The translations under genes and the position numbers were made by a program. From Pseudooceanicola pacificus (GTDB lineage: Bacteria > Pseudomonadota > Alphaproteobacteria > Rhodobacterales > Rhodobacteraceae): DNA of 64,000 nucleotides. Shown here piece by piece: positions 54,757 through 64,000 of the stretch. Numbering within the stretch: position 1 is the stretch's first letter; every line of letters begins with the position of its first letter. The DNA lies in contig NZ_WNXQ01000005.1 in assembly GCF_009789075.1 (NCBI RefSeq), positions 239,011-303,010 of the forward strand. Reading direction: 5' to 3'. A model generated the notes under the pieces. The model was not told the origin of the DNA. It searched no databases and was given only the letters and a program-made list of their open reading frames with translations.

Positions 54757-56183
54757 GCCTTTGGACCGCGGCGGAAGCCGGGGCAGCGACGCGGGGCGAG
54801 TTGCGCGGCGACTGGTCCGTCAACGGCGTCTCCATCGACACCCGCACGATCCGGCCGGGCGATCTGTTCGTGGCGCTCAAGGCCGCGCGCGACGGGCATG
54901 AATTCGTGGCACAGGCGCTGGACAAGGGCGCCGGGGCCGCGCTGGTGGATCACGTCCCCGAAGGAGTGGCCCCCGACGCGCCGCTGCTGATCGTGCCCGA
55001 TGTGCTGGAGGCGCTTGGCGATCTGGGCCGGGCGGCGCGGGCGCGGATGGGCGGCAAGGTCGTGGCGGTCACCGGCTCGGTCGGCAAGACCTCGACCAAG
55101 GAAATGCTGCGCGTGGTCCTCAGCCATCAGGCCCGCACCCATGTGGCCGAGGCGAGTTACAACAATCACTGGGGCGTGCCGCTGACGCTGGCCCGGATGC
55201 CCGCCGACACCGAACTTGCGGTGATCGAGATCGGCATGAACCACCCCGGAGAGATCGCCCCGCTGGCCCGGCTGGCCCGCCCGCATGTGGCGATGATCAC
55301 CACCGTCGCCGCCGCGCATCTTGAGGCGTTTGAGGATCTCGCCGGGATCGCCCGGGAAAAGGCCAGCATTTTCGAGGGGTTGGAGCCGGGCGGCGTGGCC
55401 GTTGTGAATGGCGACCTCGATACCTCGCCGATCCTGATCGACACCGCGCTGGCCCGTGGCGCGCGGGTGATCACCTTTGGCGAGGCGGCGGGCAATCACC
55501 ACCGCCTGACCGGCATCGGCTTTTCCGACGACACCACCGTGGCCGAGGCGCGGGCCTGGCGGACCCAGGTGCTTTACAAGGTCGGCGCGGCGGGGCGGCA
55601 TTTCGCCGTCAACGCCCTGGGCGTGCTGGCCGTGGCCTGGGCGCTTGGCCTCGACCGGGCGCTGGCCGCCGCCGACCTGTCGCGCTGGTCGCCGCCCGCG
55701 GGGCGGGGCATGCGCGAGGTGCTTCTGCTCGACCGCGTCGAGGAGGGGCTGAGCTTCGAGCTGATCGACGACGCCTTCAACGCCAACCCCACCTCGATGG
55801 CCGCCGCGCTGGAGGTGCTGGCCGCCGCCACCCCGCGCGACAATGTCGGGCGCCATTCCCACGGGCGCCGGGTGGCCGTGCTGGGCGAGATGCTGGAACT
55901 GGGCCCCGACGAGGCGGCCATGCACCTTGGCCTGGCGGATCTGGAAACGATGTCGGCCATCGACGTGGTGCATTGCGTGGGCCAGCTGATGCGCCCGCTC
56001 TACGAAGCCCTGCCCGAGGCGCAGCGGGGCCGCTATGCCGCCAAGGCCGAGAGCCTGGCCGGCAAGGCCGCCCGGCTGGTGGATGCCGGCGACGTGGTGC
56101 TGGTCAAGGGATCCAAGGGCAGCAAGGTGTCGCTGGTCGTTGACGCCATGCGCAAATTGGGCCATCCGGCGGCACAATCATGA
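54753..56183 (+). CDS. murF: UDP-MurNAc-pentapeptide synthetase MurF
   Basis: 476 residues. ATP loop [19 protein letters not shown] near residue 107, [18 protein letters not shown] and [16 protein letters not shown], and [16 protein letters not shown] are MurF signatures. Adds D-Ala-D-Ala to the stem peptide. Its ATG overlaps the murE stop; mraY starts 13 bases after it. Confidence 0.95.
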   Translation: MSLWTAAEAGAATRGELRGDWSVNGVSIDTRTIRPGDLFVALKAARDGHEFVAQALDKGAGAALVDHVPEGVAPDAPLLIVPDVLEALGDLGRAARARMGGKVVAVTGSVGKTSTKEMLRVVLSHQARTHVAEASYNNHWGVPLTLARMPADTELAVIEIGMNHPGEIAPLARLARPHVAMITTVAAAHLEAFEDLAGIAREKASIFEGLEPGGVAVVNGDLDTSPILIDTALARGARVITFGEAAGNHHRLTGIGFSDDTTVAEARAWRTQVLYKVGAAGRHFAVNALGVLAVAWALGLDRALAAADLSRWSPPAGRGMREVLLLDRVEEGLSFELIDDAFNANPTSMAAALEVLAAATPRDNVGRHSHGRRVAVLGEMLELGPDEAAMHLGLADLETMSAIDVVHCVGQLMRPLYEALPEAQRGRYAAKAESLAGKAARLVDAGDVVLVKGSKGSKVSLVVDAMRKLGHPAAQS

Positions 56184-56196
56184 ATTGGGAACCGAT

Positions 56197-57279
<1,083 letters not shown>

Positions 57280-57280
57280 G

Positions 57281-57814
57281 ATGCGCCGCCGGGTGGTGCT
57301 GTCGGGCTGTTCCGGCGGGGGCAAGTCCTCGCTGCTGGAGGAACTGGCCCGCCGGGGCCATGCCACCTGCGCCGAGGCCGGGCGCGATATCGTGACGGCG
57401 GAGGAGGCGCGGGGCGGCACCGTGCTGCCCTGGCTGGACCTGCCCGCATTTGTCCGCGCCACGCTTGAGCTGTCGGTGGAACGGTTCGATGCGGCGGCCC
57501 CCGGGGTCACGTTCTACGACCGCTCGTTCCTGGATGCGCAGGTCTGGTTCCTGTCGCACGGCGGGTTGCCGGGGGATTGCGCAGAACGGATCGGTGACCG
57601 GCGCTATGACGGGACGGTCTATCTTGTCCCGCCGTGGCGCGATATCTACCGGATAGATGACGCGCGGCGGCACGGCTGGGACGCGGCTGTGGCGGAATTC
57701 GAGGCGTTGCATCGGTTGCTGCCGGACCTTGGCTACCGCACGGTGGAGGTGCCGCGCCTGACGATCGGCGCGCGGGCCGAATGGATCGAGCGGCAGGTCG
57801 CCGGAACGGCGTGA
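57281..57814 (+). CDS. Small AAA-type ATPase/kinase inserted in the dcw cluster
   Basis: 177 residues with a P-loop near the N-terminus ([20 protein letters not shown]) and a Walker B-like [13 protein letters not shown]. Layout resembles the AAA_28/NadR-like nucleotide kinase group (small substrate-phosphorylating P-loop proteins). Not a known cell-wall enzyme. It begins one base after the mraY stop and ends 20 bases before murD, so it is made with them. Function not known; a phosphotransfer or regulatory role is only a guess. Confidence 0.75.
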   Translation: MRRRVVLSGCSGGGKSSLLEELARRGHATCAEAGRDIVTAEEARGGTVLPWLDLPAFVRATLELSVERFDAAAPGVTFYDRSFLDAQVWFLSHGGLPGDCAERIGDRRYDGTVYLVPPWRDIYRIDDARRHGWDAAVAEFEALHRLLPDLGYRTVEVPRLTIGARAEWIERQVAGTA

Positions 57815-57834
57815 AACAAGGGGCAGGGAACGGC

Positions 57835-59241
57835 ATGATACCGGTCACGGGATTTGACGGACAGAACATCGGCGTACTGGGCCTGGGACGCTCGGGCCTG
57901 GCGACGGCGCGGGCCCTGCGCGCGGGCGGGGCGGTGCCGGTCTGCTGGGACGACAACCCCGCCGCGCGCGAGGCGGCCGAGGGCGAGGGCTTTGCCTGCC
58001 GCGACCTGTCGCGCCCCGATGCGCTGGACGATATCGCGCGGCTGGTGGTCAGCCCCGGGATCCCGCACCTTTACCCGCGGCCCAACCCGGTGATCGCCCT
58101 GGCCTATGACGCGGGCGTGCCGGTGGACAATGACATCGGGCTGTTCTTCCGCTCGCTCGCCTCGGGCGCCTGGGATGACTTCGACACGCCGCCCCGGGTG
58201 ATCGCGGTGACCGGGTCGAACGGGAAATCCACCACCTCGGCCCTGATCCATCACCTGCTGCTGGCCGCCGGGCGCAGCGCGCAGCTGGCGGGCAACATCG
58301 GGCGCGGCGTGCTGGACATCGACCCGCCCGACGATGGCGGCGTGGTGGTGCTGGAACTGTCCTCCTACCAGACCGACCTGGCGCGCGCGCTGACGCCGGA
58401 TGTGGCCGTCTTCACCAACTTCTCGCCCGACCATCTGGACCGTCACGCCGGGCTTGGCGGATATTTCGCGGCCAAGCGGCGGCTCTTTGCCGAGGGCGGG
58501 CCGGACCGCGCGGTGATCGGCGTGGACGAACCCGAGGGCCAGTACCTGGCCGGGCAGCTCTCCGAAGGGGCGGCGGACGACCGGGTGATCCGCGTCTCGT
58601 CGGCGCGCAAGCTGTCGGGCCCGGGCTGGCAGGTCTTTGCGCGCAAGGGCTTCCTGTCGGAATGGCGCAAGGGCAAGCAGGTCGCCTCGATCGACCTGCG
58701 CGACGTGGCGGGCCTGCCGGGGGCGCATAACCATCAGAACGCCTGCGCCGCCTATGCCGCGGTGCGTGTGCTGGGCATCGCGCCGCGGGTGATCGAAACC
58801 GCGTTCCACAGCTTTGCCGGCCTGCCGCACCGTTCGCAGCTGGTGGCCGAGGCGCATGGCGTGCGCTACGTCAACGACAGCAAGGCGACCAATGTGGATT
58901 CCGCGGCCAAGGCGCTGATGGCCTTTCCGAAAATCCGCTGGATCTGCGGCGGGCTGGAAAAGGAGGGCGGGCTGGACCCGCTGCTGGAGGCCGCCGGTTC
59001 GGTGATCAAGGCCTATGTCATCGGGCGCGAGGCCGCCGCCTTTGCCGTCAAGCTGCGCGGGATCGAGGCCGAGGTCTGCACCGATATGGCCACCGCCGTC
59101 GCCCATGCCGTGGCCGAGGCGGAAGCGGGCGACACGGTGTTGCTGGCCCCCGCGGCGGCGTCCTTCGATCAGTACGACAGTTTCGAGCGGCGGGGCGAAG
59201 ATTTCACCGCCCGGGTCAAGGCGGCGCTGGACCAGGGCTAG
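57835..59241 (+). CDS. murD: UDP-MurNAc-L-alanine:D-glutamate ligase MurD
   Basis: 468 residues. [16 protein letters not shown] is the N-terminal nucleotide-sugar domain; ATP loop [16 protein letters not shown] near residue 126; [25 protein letters not shown] motif seen as [18 protein letters not shown]-terminal [19 protein letters not shown]. Adds D-glutamate. Start 57835 has AGGGAA ahead; in-frame GTG at 57811 is possible. The stop shares CTAG with the convergent flavoprotein. ftsW and murG do not follow, so the dcw cluster ends here. Confidence 0.96.
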   Translation: MIPVTGFDGQNIGVLGLGRSGLATARALRAGGAVPVCWDDNPAAREAAEGEGFACRDLSRPDALDDIARLVVSPGIPHLYPRPNPVIALAYDAGVPVDNDIGLFFRSLASGAWDDFDTPPRVIAVTGSNGKSTTSALIHHLLLAAGRSAQLAGNIGRGVLDIDPPDDGGVVVLELSSYQTDLARALTPDVAVFTNFSPDHLDRHAGLGGYFAAKRRLFAEGGPDRAVIGVDEPEGQYLAGQLSEGAADDRVIRVSSARKLSGPGWQVFARKGFLSEWRKGKQVASIDLRDVAGLPGAHNHQNACAAYAAVRVLGIAPRVIETAFHSFAGLPHRSQLVAEAHGVRYVNDSKATNVDSAAKALMAFPKIRWICGGLEKEGGLDPLLEAAGSVIKAYVIGREAAAFAVKLRGIEAEVCTDMATAVAHAVAEAEAGDTVLLAPAAASFDQYDSFERRGEDFTARVKAALDQG

Positions 59242-60407
59242 GCCGCCCGGATCGCCCCGGCGGCGGCCATGCCCGAGGCCCAGGCCCATTGGAAATTATG
59301 CCCGCCCAGGTGCCCAGTCACGTCGACGCATTCGCCGATGAAATAGAGCCCGGGCACATGTTTGGATTCCATGCTCTGCGAGGACAGCCCGCCGGTGTCG
59401 ATCCCGCCCAGAGTGACCTCGGCGGTGCGATACCCTTCGGAGCCGGTGGGTTTCAGCCGCCAGTCCGCCAGGGTTGCGGCCAGCGCGTCGAGCGCGCGGT
59501 CTGACTGGTCGGCGAGGTTGCCCGACATCCCCAGTTCGACCCCCAGATGGTCGGCCAGCCGGGCGGGCAGGTGGCGGGCCAGCACTGTCGGCAGCGCCTT
59601 GCGCCCGTCGGTCTGGCGCGCCGCCTTCAGCGCGCCGGCCAGGTCGGCGGCGGGGGCGAGGGTCACCGCGATCTCTTCCCCCTCGCGCCAGTAGGAGCTT
59701 GCCTGCAGCACCGCAGGGCCGGAAAGGCCCCGGTGGGTGAACAGCAGGGCCTCGTCGAAACTGGCGGTGCCGGCGGCGACCCGGGCGGGCAGCGAGACAC
59801 CGGAGAGACCGGGGAAACGGTCGGCGTTGAAGGTCAGCGGCACAAGCGCGGGGCGGGTGTCGGTCACCGCATGGCCGAACTGGCGGGCCAGGTCATAGGC
59901 AAAGCCGGTGGCGCCCATGCCGGGGATCGACTTGCCCCCCGTCGCCACCACAAGGTTGCGGGCCTGCACCCGGCGACCGTCGCTCAGCCGCACCGTGAAT
60001 CCGCCGGGGGAGCGTGCGACATCCTCCACCCCGGTTTGCAGCACCAGCTCGGCGCCGGACGCCTTGAGCAGGTCCAGCAGCATGGCGACGATCTGTTTGG
60101 CGCTGTCGTCGCAGAACAGCTGCCCCAGGGTCTTTTCATGCCAGGCGATGCCGTGGCTGTCGACCAGCGCGATGAAATCCCAGGGCGTGTAGCGCGCCAG
60201 GGCGGATTTCACGAAATGCGGGTTGGCCGACAGGAAATTCCCCGGCTCGCAGTACATGTTGGTGAAGTTGCAGCGCCCGCCGCCGGAAATGCGGATCTTT
60301 TCGCCCGGGGCGCGGGCGTGGTCGACCACCAGCACCCGGCCGCCGCAATGGGCGGCGCACATCAGGCCGGCGGCCCCGGCGCCCAGGATCAGCGTGTCAT
60401 AGTCCAT
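59238..60407 (-). CDS. HI0933-family FAD-binding oxidoreductase
   Basis: 389 residues. N-terminal FAD loop [18 protein letters not shown], the family motif [17 protein letters not shown], then [20 protein letters not shown] and C-terminal [27 protein letters not shown]. This is the BaiN/YhiN (HI0933) group, often annotated as aminoacetone oxidase-like; substrate not predictable. Convergent with murD and 42 bases downstream of the nitronate monooxygenase-like gene. Confidence 0.88.
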   Translation of the reverse strand: MDYDTLILGAGAAGLMCAAHCGGRVLVVDHARAPGEKIRISGGGRCNFTNMYCEPGNFLSANPHFVKSALARYTPWDFIALVDSHGIAWHEKTLGQLFCDDSAKQIVAMLLDLLKASGAELVLQTGVEDVARSPGGFTVRLSDGRRVQARNLVVATGGKSIPGMGATGFAYDLARQFGHAVTDTRPALVPLTFNADRFPGLSGVSLPARVAAGTASFDEALLFTHRGLSGPAVLQASSYWREGEEIAVTLAPAADLAGALKAARQTDGRKALPTVLARHLPARLADHLGVELGMSGNLADQSDRALDALAATLADWRLKPTGSEGYRTAEVTLGGIDTGGLSSQSMESKHVPGLYFIGECVDVTGHLGGHNFQWAWASGMAAAGAIRAA

Positions 60408-60449
60408 CCGCGCGGGATGCCCGACGCGCCGCCCCTTGGCAAGATGGTG

Positions 60450-61430
60450 TCAGGCGACCAGGGCGGGCAGGCGCCTGCGGATCACGTCCTCGGCCTCGGC
60501 CACGATGCCGGCGATCAGCGCGGCGCAGGTGGGCACGTCCTCGATCAGCCCGGCCACCATCCCGGCGGTCCAGAGCCCCGAATCCGGGTCGCCCTCGGTA
60601 TAGACGCCACGGCCCCGGGCGCCCGATACGAGGTCCATCAGGTCCTCGATCTTGACGTCCTGGCCCATCTCGCGTTCCTTGGCGACCACCTTTTCGGACA
60701 CCGCGTTGCGGATCACCCGGCTGGTGTTGCGCAGGGGGCGGAGGATCAGCAGCGTGTCGCGTTCGCCCGATTCGACGATGCGCTGCTTGACGTTGGCATG
60801 GATCGGCGCCTCGGCGGTGGCCATGAAGCGGGTGCCCATGTTGATCCCCTCGGCGCCAAGCGCGAGGGCCATCGCCAGCTGCCGCCCGTTGCCGAACCCG
60901 CCCGAGGCGATGACGGGAATATCCAGCGCATCCACCGCCAGCGGCACGAGGATCTGGTTCGTCACGTCGTCCTCGCCCACATGTCCCGCGCATTCGAACC
61001 CGTCGATCGAGATCACGTCGACCCCCAGGCGCTGCGCCGTCAGGGCGTGGCGCACGGCGGTGCATTTGTGGATGACCTTGATCCCGGCCTGTTTGAACAT
61101 GCCGATGAATTCGGCCGGGTTGGACCCGGCGGTCTCGACGATGCCGACACCGGCATCCACGATGGCCTGGGCGTAGTCCTTGTGCGGGATCGGCCGCAGC
61201 GAGGGCAGGATCGTCAGGTTCACCGCAAAGGGCTTGTCCGTCATCGACCGGCAGCGCGCGATCTCGGCGCTCAGGGCCGCGGGGTCGGGCTGGGTGAGCG
61301 CGGTGATGACGCCCAGACCGCCGCCGTTCGACACCGCCGAGGCGAGTTCGGCCGTCGCTACCCACTGCATGCCGCCCTGCACGATCGGGTGGTCGATGCC
61401 CATCATTTCGGTGAACCGGGTTTTCAGCAT
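60450..61430 (-). CDS. Nitronate monooxygenase-like flavin enzyme
   Basis: 326-residue FMN enzyme of the 2-nitropropane dioxygenase/enoyl reductase (FabK-like) fold. IDHPIVQGGMQWVATAELA, ALTQPDPAALSAEI, FAVNLTILPS, IDGFECAGHVGEDDVTN (catalytic His region), PVIASGGFGNGRQLAMALAL and GINMGTRFMATAEAPIH are family segments. Oxidises nitronates or related toxins; exact substrate unknown. Start at 61430 (MLKTRFTEMMG). Confidence 0.88.
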   Translation of the reverse strand: MLKTRFTEMMGIDHPIVQGGMQWVATAELASAVSNGGGLGVITALTQPDPAALSAEIARCRSMTDKPFAVNLTILPSLRPIPHKDYAQAIVDAGVGIVETAGSNPAEFIGMFKQAGIKVIHKCTAVRHALTAQRLGVDVISIDGFECAGHVGEDDVTNQILVPLAVDALDIPVIASGGFGNGRQLAMALALGAEGINMGTRFMATAEAPIHANVKQRIVESGERDTLLILRPLRNTSRVIRNAVSEKVVAKEREMGQDVKIEDLMDLVSGARGRGVYTEGDPDSGLWTAGMVAGLIEDVPTCAALIAGIVAEAEDVIRRRLPALVA

Positions 61431-61910
61431 GTCTGGCCCTCTCTGTGCTGTGCCCGGCACTATAGACGCGGGCACAGGGCCGCACAGCGCGGGGGGCAAA
61501 GCGGCATGGATGTGGCATGGCGGGACATGGCGGTGCGGGGCAGTCGTCACGCGGTGCGAGAAACGGCTCGCACCGCGCGCGTGGCGCGTGCCTCTGGGGA
61601 CGGGCCTGGCGCCGGTAATTTTGGAAAAGGGCTACGTCATTAAATGGCGACCGGCTGCTTGATGGGACGCGCGGCCGGCATATCCGATGGTTTCGCTGAA
61701 ATTTCCAAGCCTGGGGTTGCAAGCTTCCCCCGCGTCACTTGTGTAGTCCCACCTGGGCCCGGGTTGCTCCCCCCCGATCAGGGGGGCAGCAAAGCATTGA
61801 TCGGGACACTGAATGCCCGCAAGATCACGCGGATTTCATCCCGGTCCGCATCTTGCGGGGTTCCCGGGCGCGGGCCGCCCTGCGGTCCGGCGGTTTTACG
61901 GATTTCTGGA
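61431..61910. other. Gene-free gap, 480 bases, with two hairpins
   Basis: Between the divergent flavoenzyme and histidine kinase genes. Holds an 11-base perfect hairpin (CGCGGTGCGAG at 61550-61560 with CTCGCACCGCG at 61567-61577, loop AAACGG) and a second stem near 61764-61792 (TTGCT...AGCAA enclosing C6 and G6). Neither is followed by a U-tract. No promoter or gene was recognised. Confidence 0.45.
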
Positions 61911-64000
61911 ATGCTGCGCACGCCATTCATTCTGCTTTCGGGCCTGATCGCCCTGCCCATGATTTCGGCTGCGGTGGTGCTGTGGCTGGCCCTGACACAG
62001 CCCTTCCTGGGCCTGCACCTGGTCCCGCAGGAGGGCGCGGCGGTGGTGGCCGGGCGGCTGGATGACGGCCCCTCGGCCGGGCTGCGCTTCGGGGATCGCC
62101 TTGTCGCGCTGATTCCGGGCGGCGGAGCGCCCCTTGCCATCAGCGCCGAGGATGTGATCGAGGAACCCGACGGCCTGCCCACCGTTGCCGCGATGCAGGA
62201 GATGTTCGCCCACAGCGGCGCGCTGGACGCGGCGCTGCGCGCCGGGCCGGTCGAGCTGGTGGTCGCCCGCGACGGGGCCGAGCTCGCCCTGCCGGTCCGG
62301 CCCGGGGACATGCGCCCGATGAGTGATCTGCCCGGGGTCTTCTGGGTGCAGCTCCTTGTCGGGCTGTCGGCGGTCTGGATCGGGGGCTGGGTGCTGGCCG
62401 TGCGGCGGCGCGAGCCGGCGGCGGCCTGGCTGGCCCTGTCGGCGGTCGGGCTCATGGCCTCGTCCCACGCCGCCGCGCTCTATTCCACGCGGGAACTGGC
62501 GCTGCCCGAGATGGTCTTTGCCTTCGCCTCGGCGGTGAACACGGGCGGGGCGCTGGCCTTTGGCATCGGGATGATCTGCCTGTTCCTGGTCTACCCGGTC
62601 CGCTACCTGCCCCGCTGGGCGGTCTGGCTGCCGGTTGCGGTCTTTGGCACATGGGCAGTGCTGGCCGTCCTCAGGCTGACCGTCACCTCGGTGATGACGA
62701 TCCACCTGCCGGTGCTGATCGAGATGATCTGCATCCTGGTCGCCGCCACCGCTCAGGTGGTGGTGACGCGCGGCAATCCGCATGCCCGGGCCGCGCTGCG
62801 CTGGTTCGGCCTGTCGGTCACGCTGGGCGCCGGCGGCTTCGTCGGGCTGATCGCGATGCCTCAGGCCTTTGGCATGGAGCCGCAGATTTCGCAGGGCCAT
62901 GCCTTCGGGCTGTTCCTGATCGTCTATGCCGGGCTGGCCGTGGGCGTGGCGCGCTACCGGCTGTTCGACCTGGAATTCTACGCCTTCCGGATGCTGTTCT
63001 ATGCCGGGGGGGTGGCGCTGCTGCTGCTGCTGGACGCGGCGCTGGTCTATGCCGTGACGATGGACCGGTTCCCGGCCTTCTCGCTGGCGCTGCTGGTGGT
63101 GGCCTTCCTCTACCTGCCCGCAAGGGACGAGCTGGCGCGCGCCCTCGGCGGGCGCAGGGCCACCACGACCGAGGAGCTGCTTGACCTCGTCTCCGGTGTC
63201 GCCCTGGCGCAGGGGGCGGCTGCGCAGCGCGACAAGCTGCACGAGCTGCTGACGGTGCTGTTCCAGCCGATGGAGATCACCCGCGCGCCGCAGCAGGTCG
63301 ACGCGCCGGTCCTGCGCGAAGGCGGCGCGGCGATGGACCTGCCGGGGATCGACGCCGTCGAATCGACGCGGATGAAATGGTCGCACCGGGGGCGGCGGCT
63401 GTTTTCGGCCCGTGACGCCCAGCGGGTGGCGGCGGTGCTGCAGATGGCGGCGCAGGTGATCGAACGCCGCCGCGCCTACGAGGCCGGGGCCGAGGAAGAG
63501 CGCCGCCGCATCAACCGCGACATGCATGACAACATCGGCGTCCAGCTGCTGGGGGCCCTGCATTCGCGGGATCCGGGGCGCAAGGATGCGCTGATCCGCC
63601 AGACCCTGACCGACCTGCGCGAGATCGTCTCGACCCCGGCCGGAGAGGTGGTGAACATGGCCGACCTGCTGGGCGACCTGCGGGCGGAGATCTCGGAACA
63701 TCTGTCGGCGGCGGATGTGGCGCTGGACTGGGCGCAGGATGCCGGCCTGCCGGACGGGCCGGTCGCGCCGCATGTGGCGAATTCCCTGCGCGCCATCCTG
63801 CGCGAGGCGGCAAGCAACGTGCTGCACCATTCCGGCGCGGGGCGGGCGCAGGTCGCGCTGACGATGCGCCCGGGTGCCGGTGGCGCGCCGCGCCTGATGG
63901 TGCGGGTGTCCGATGACGGGCGCGGCCTGGCCGCCGCGCAGGCCGGGCCCTGGGCGCGGGGGTTGTCGCCGGCGGCGGCCTTGAGCAACGGGGTCAGCCG
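61911..64000 (+). CDS. Membrane histidine kinase, NarL-type, truncated at the window edge
   Basis: About 696 residues visible and no stop. An N-terminal helix (FILLSGLIALPMISAAVVLW) is followed by a PDZ-like periplasmic part (AGLRFGDRLVALIPGGG, about 45-130), several more helices (140-400), and a cytoplasmic HisKA_3 dimer domain with the phosphoacceptor in RRRINRDMHDNIGVQ (His near 538). The ATPase part has the N box in REAASNVLHHSG and G1 in VSDDGRGL. The last about 17 codons derive from a sequence identical to inverted nrtB, so the reading after about 63949 is suspect. The partner response regulator is not in the window. Confidence 0.8.
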   Translation, partial: MLRTPFILLSGLIALPMISAAVVLWLALTQPFLGLHLVPQEGAAVVAGRLDDGPSAGLRFGDRLVALIPGGGAPLAISAEDVIEEPDGLPTVAAMQEMFAHSGALDAALRAGPVELVVARDGAELALPVRPGDMRPMSDLPGVFWVQLLVGLSAVWIGGWVLAVRRREPAAAWLALSAVGLMASSHAAALYSTRELALPEMVFAFASAVNTGGALAFGIGMICLFLVYPVRYLPRWAVWLPVAVFGTWAVLAVLRLTVTSVMTIHLPVLIEMICILVAATAQVVVTRGNPHARAALRWFGLSVTLGAGGFVGLIAMPQAFGMEPQISQGHAFGLFLIVYAGLAVGVARYRLFDLEFYAFRMLFYAGGVALLLLLDAALVYAVTMDRFPAFSLALLVVAFLYLPARDELARALGGRRATTTEELLDLVSGVALAQGAAAQRDKLHELLTVLFQPMEITRAPQQVDAPVLREGGAAMDLPGIDAVESTRMKWSHRGRRLFSARDAQRVAAVLQMAAQVIERRRAYEAGAEEERRRINRDMHDNIGVQLLGALHSRDPGRKDALIRQTLTDLREIVSTPAGEVVNMADLLGDLRAEISEHLSAADVALDWAQDAGLPDGPVAPHVANSLRAILREAASNVLHHSGAGRAQVALTMRPGAGGAPRLMVRVSDDGRGLAAAQAGPWARGLSPAAALSNGVS
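63950..63999 (-). repeat. 50-base inverted copy of an nrtB segment
   Basis: The reverse complement equals bases 8571-8620 without a mismatch; matching stops at 64000 and at 63949. It interrupts the ATPase domain of the histidine kinase where a conserved glycine loop would be expected, so this copy looks secondary. It may be a genuine small duplication, or a chimeric join at a contig end. Confidence 0.75.

Noticed and set aside
61550..61577. Perfect hairpin CGCGGTGCGAG/CTCGCACCGCG as a terminator
   Set aside because: No T-run follows on either strand and both neighbouring genes are transcribed away from it; kept only as a note in the intergenic entry.

Overview
The window is high-GC chromosomal DNA that reads as a member of the Rhodobacteraceae (order Rhodobacterales, Alphaproteobacteria). 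The signs are the cysG-DUF2849-cysI sulfite block with a divergent Lrp gene, a NasT/NasS nitrate cluster, a CcaF1-type DUF1127 gene followed by tandem CCUCCUCCC (CcsR or 'cuckoo') RNAs, the mraZ-headed dcw cluster, and the intergenic REP-like hairpins. No phage, insertion sequence, CRISPR array or rRNA was seen.

Layout. 1-2.6 kb: sulfite assimilation (partial cysI, DUF2849, a cysG with a shortened methyltransferase half) divergent from an Lrp/AsnC regulator. 2.6-4.6 kb: a GT87-type membrane glycosyltransferase and pseudouridine synthase RluE. 4.9-17.8 kb: a complete nitrate assimilation locus in the order nasT, nasS, an attenuator leader, nrtA, nrtB, fused double ATPase, nirB, nirD, nasA and a TrpD2-like gene. 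18-31 kb: mixed housekeeping genes (AEC carrier, ABC exporter, RimB-RimK fusion, GNAT, AI-2E family permease, tgt, a large unknown exported protein, old yellow enzyme, SDR/TetR pair). 31.4-36.3 kb: lon with a heat-shock-type promoter, an MFS exporter with a SoxR-type operator, a long-tailed HU protein and tRNA-Val(CAC). 36.8-39.8 kb: a flavin monooxygenase and a serine hydrolase, bounded by a second, oppositely oriented tRNA-Val(TAC). 39.8-43.9 kb: a probable glucosylglycerate (compatible solute) cassette with phosphatase, synthase and phosphorylase. 44.2-46.0 kb: a Tat-exported amidohydrolase. 46.05-46.94 kb: ccaF1 followed by twelve anti-Shine-Dalgarno hairpins in six pairs. 47.2-48.7 kb: mrp and a GNAT. 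48.7-59.2 kb: an 850-base control region, then mraZ-rsmH-ftsL-ftsI-murE-murF-mraY-ATPase-murD. 59.2-64 kb: two flavoproteins and a truncated histidine kinase.

How parts work together. In the nitrate locus NasS should sense nitrate and release NasT, whose ANTAR domain binds a two-hairpin RNA just before nrtA; a strong terminator follows those hairpins, so NasT binding should allow read-through into the transport and reduction genes. Siroheme for NirB and CysI must come from the CysG-like protein plus a methyltransferase encoded elsewhere. The CcsR array would give stress-induced RNAs whose loops mimic the 16S anti-Shine-Dalgarno sequence. The dcw genes are translationally coupled by short overlaps and led by probable MraZ sites and a candidate 5'UTR-derived RNA.

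The strongest non-coding signals are the six-unit CcsR array, the ANTAR leader, the repeated MraZ-type motif upstream of mraZ, and a 50-base perfect inverted match between nrtB and the last bases of the window, which may be a duplication or an assembly artefact. All identifications were made by reading the sequence; no database search was run.
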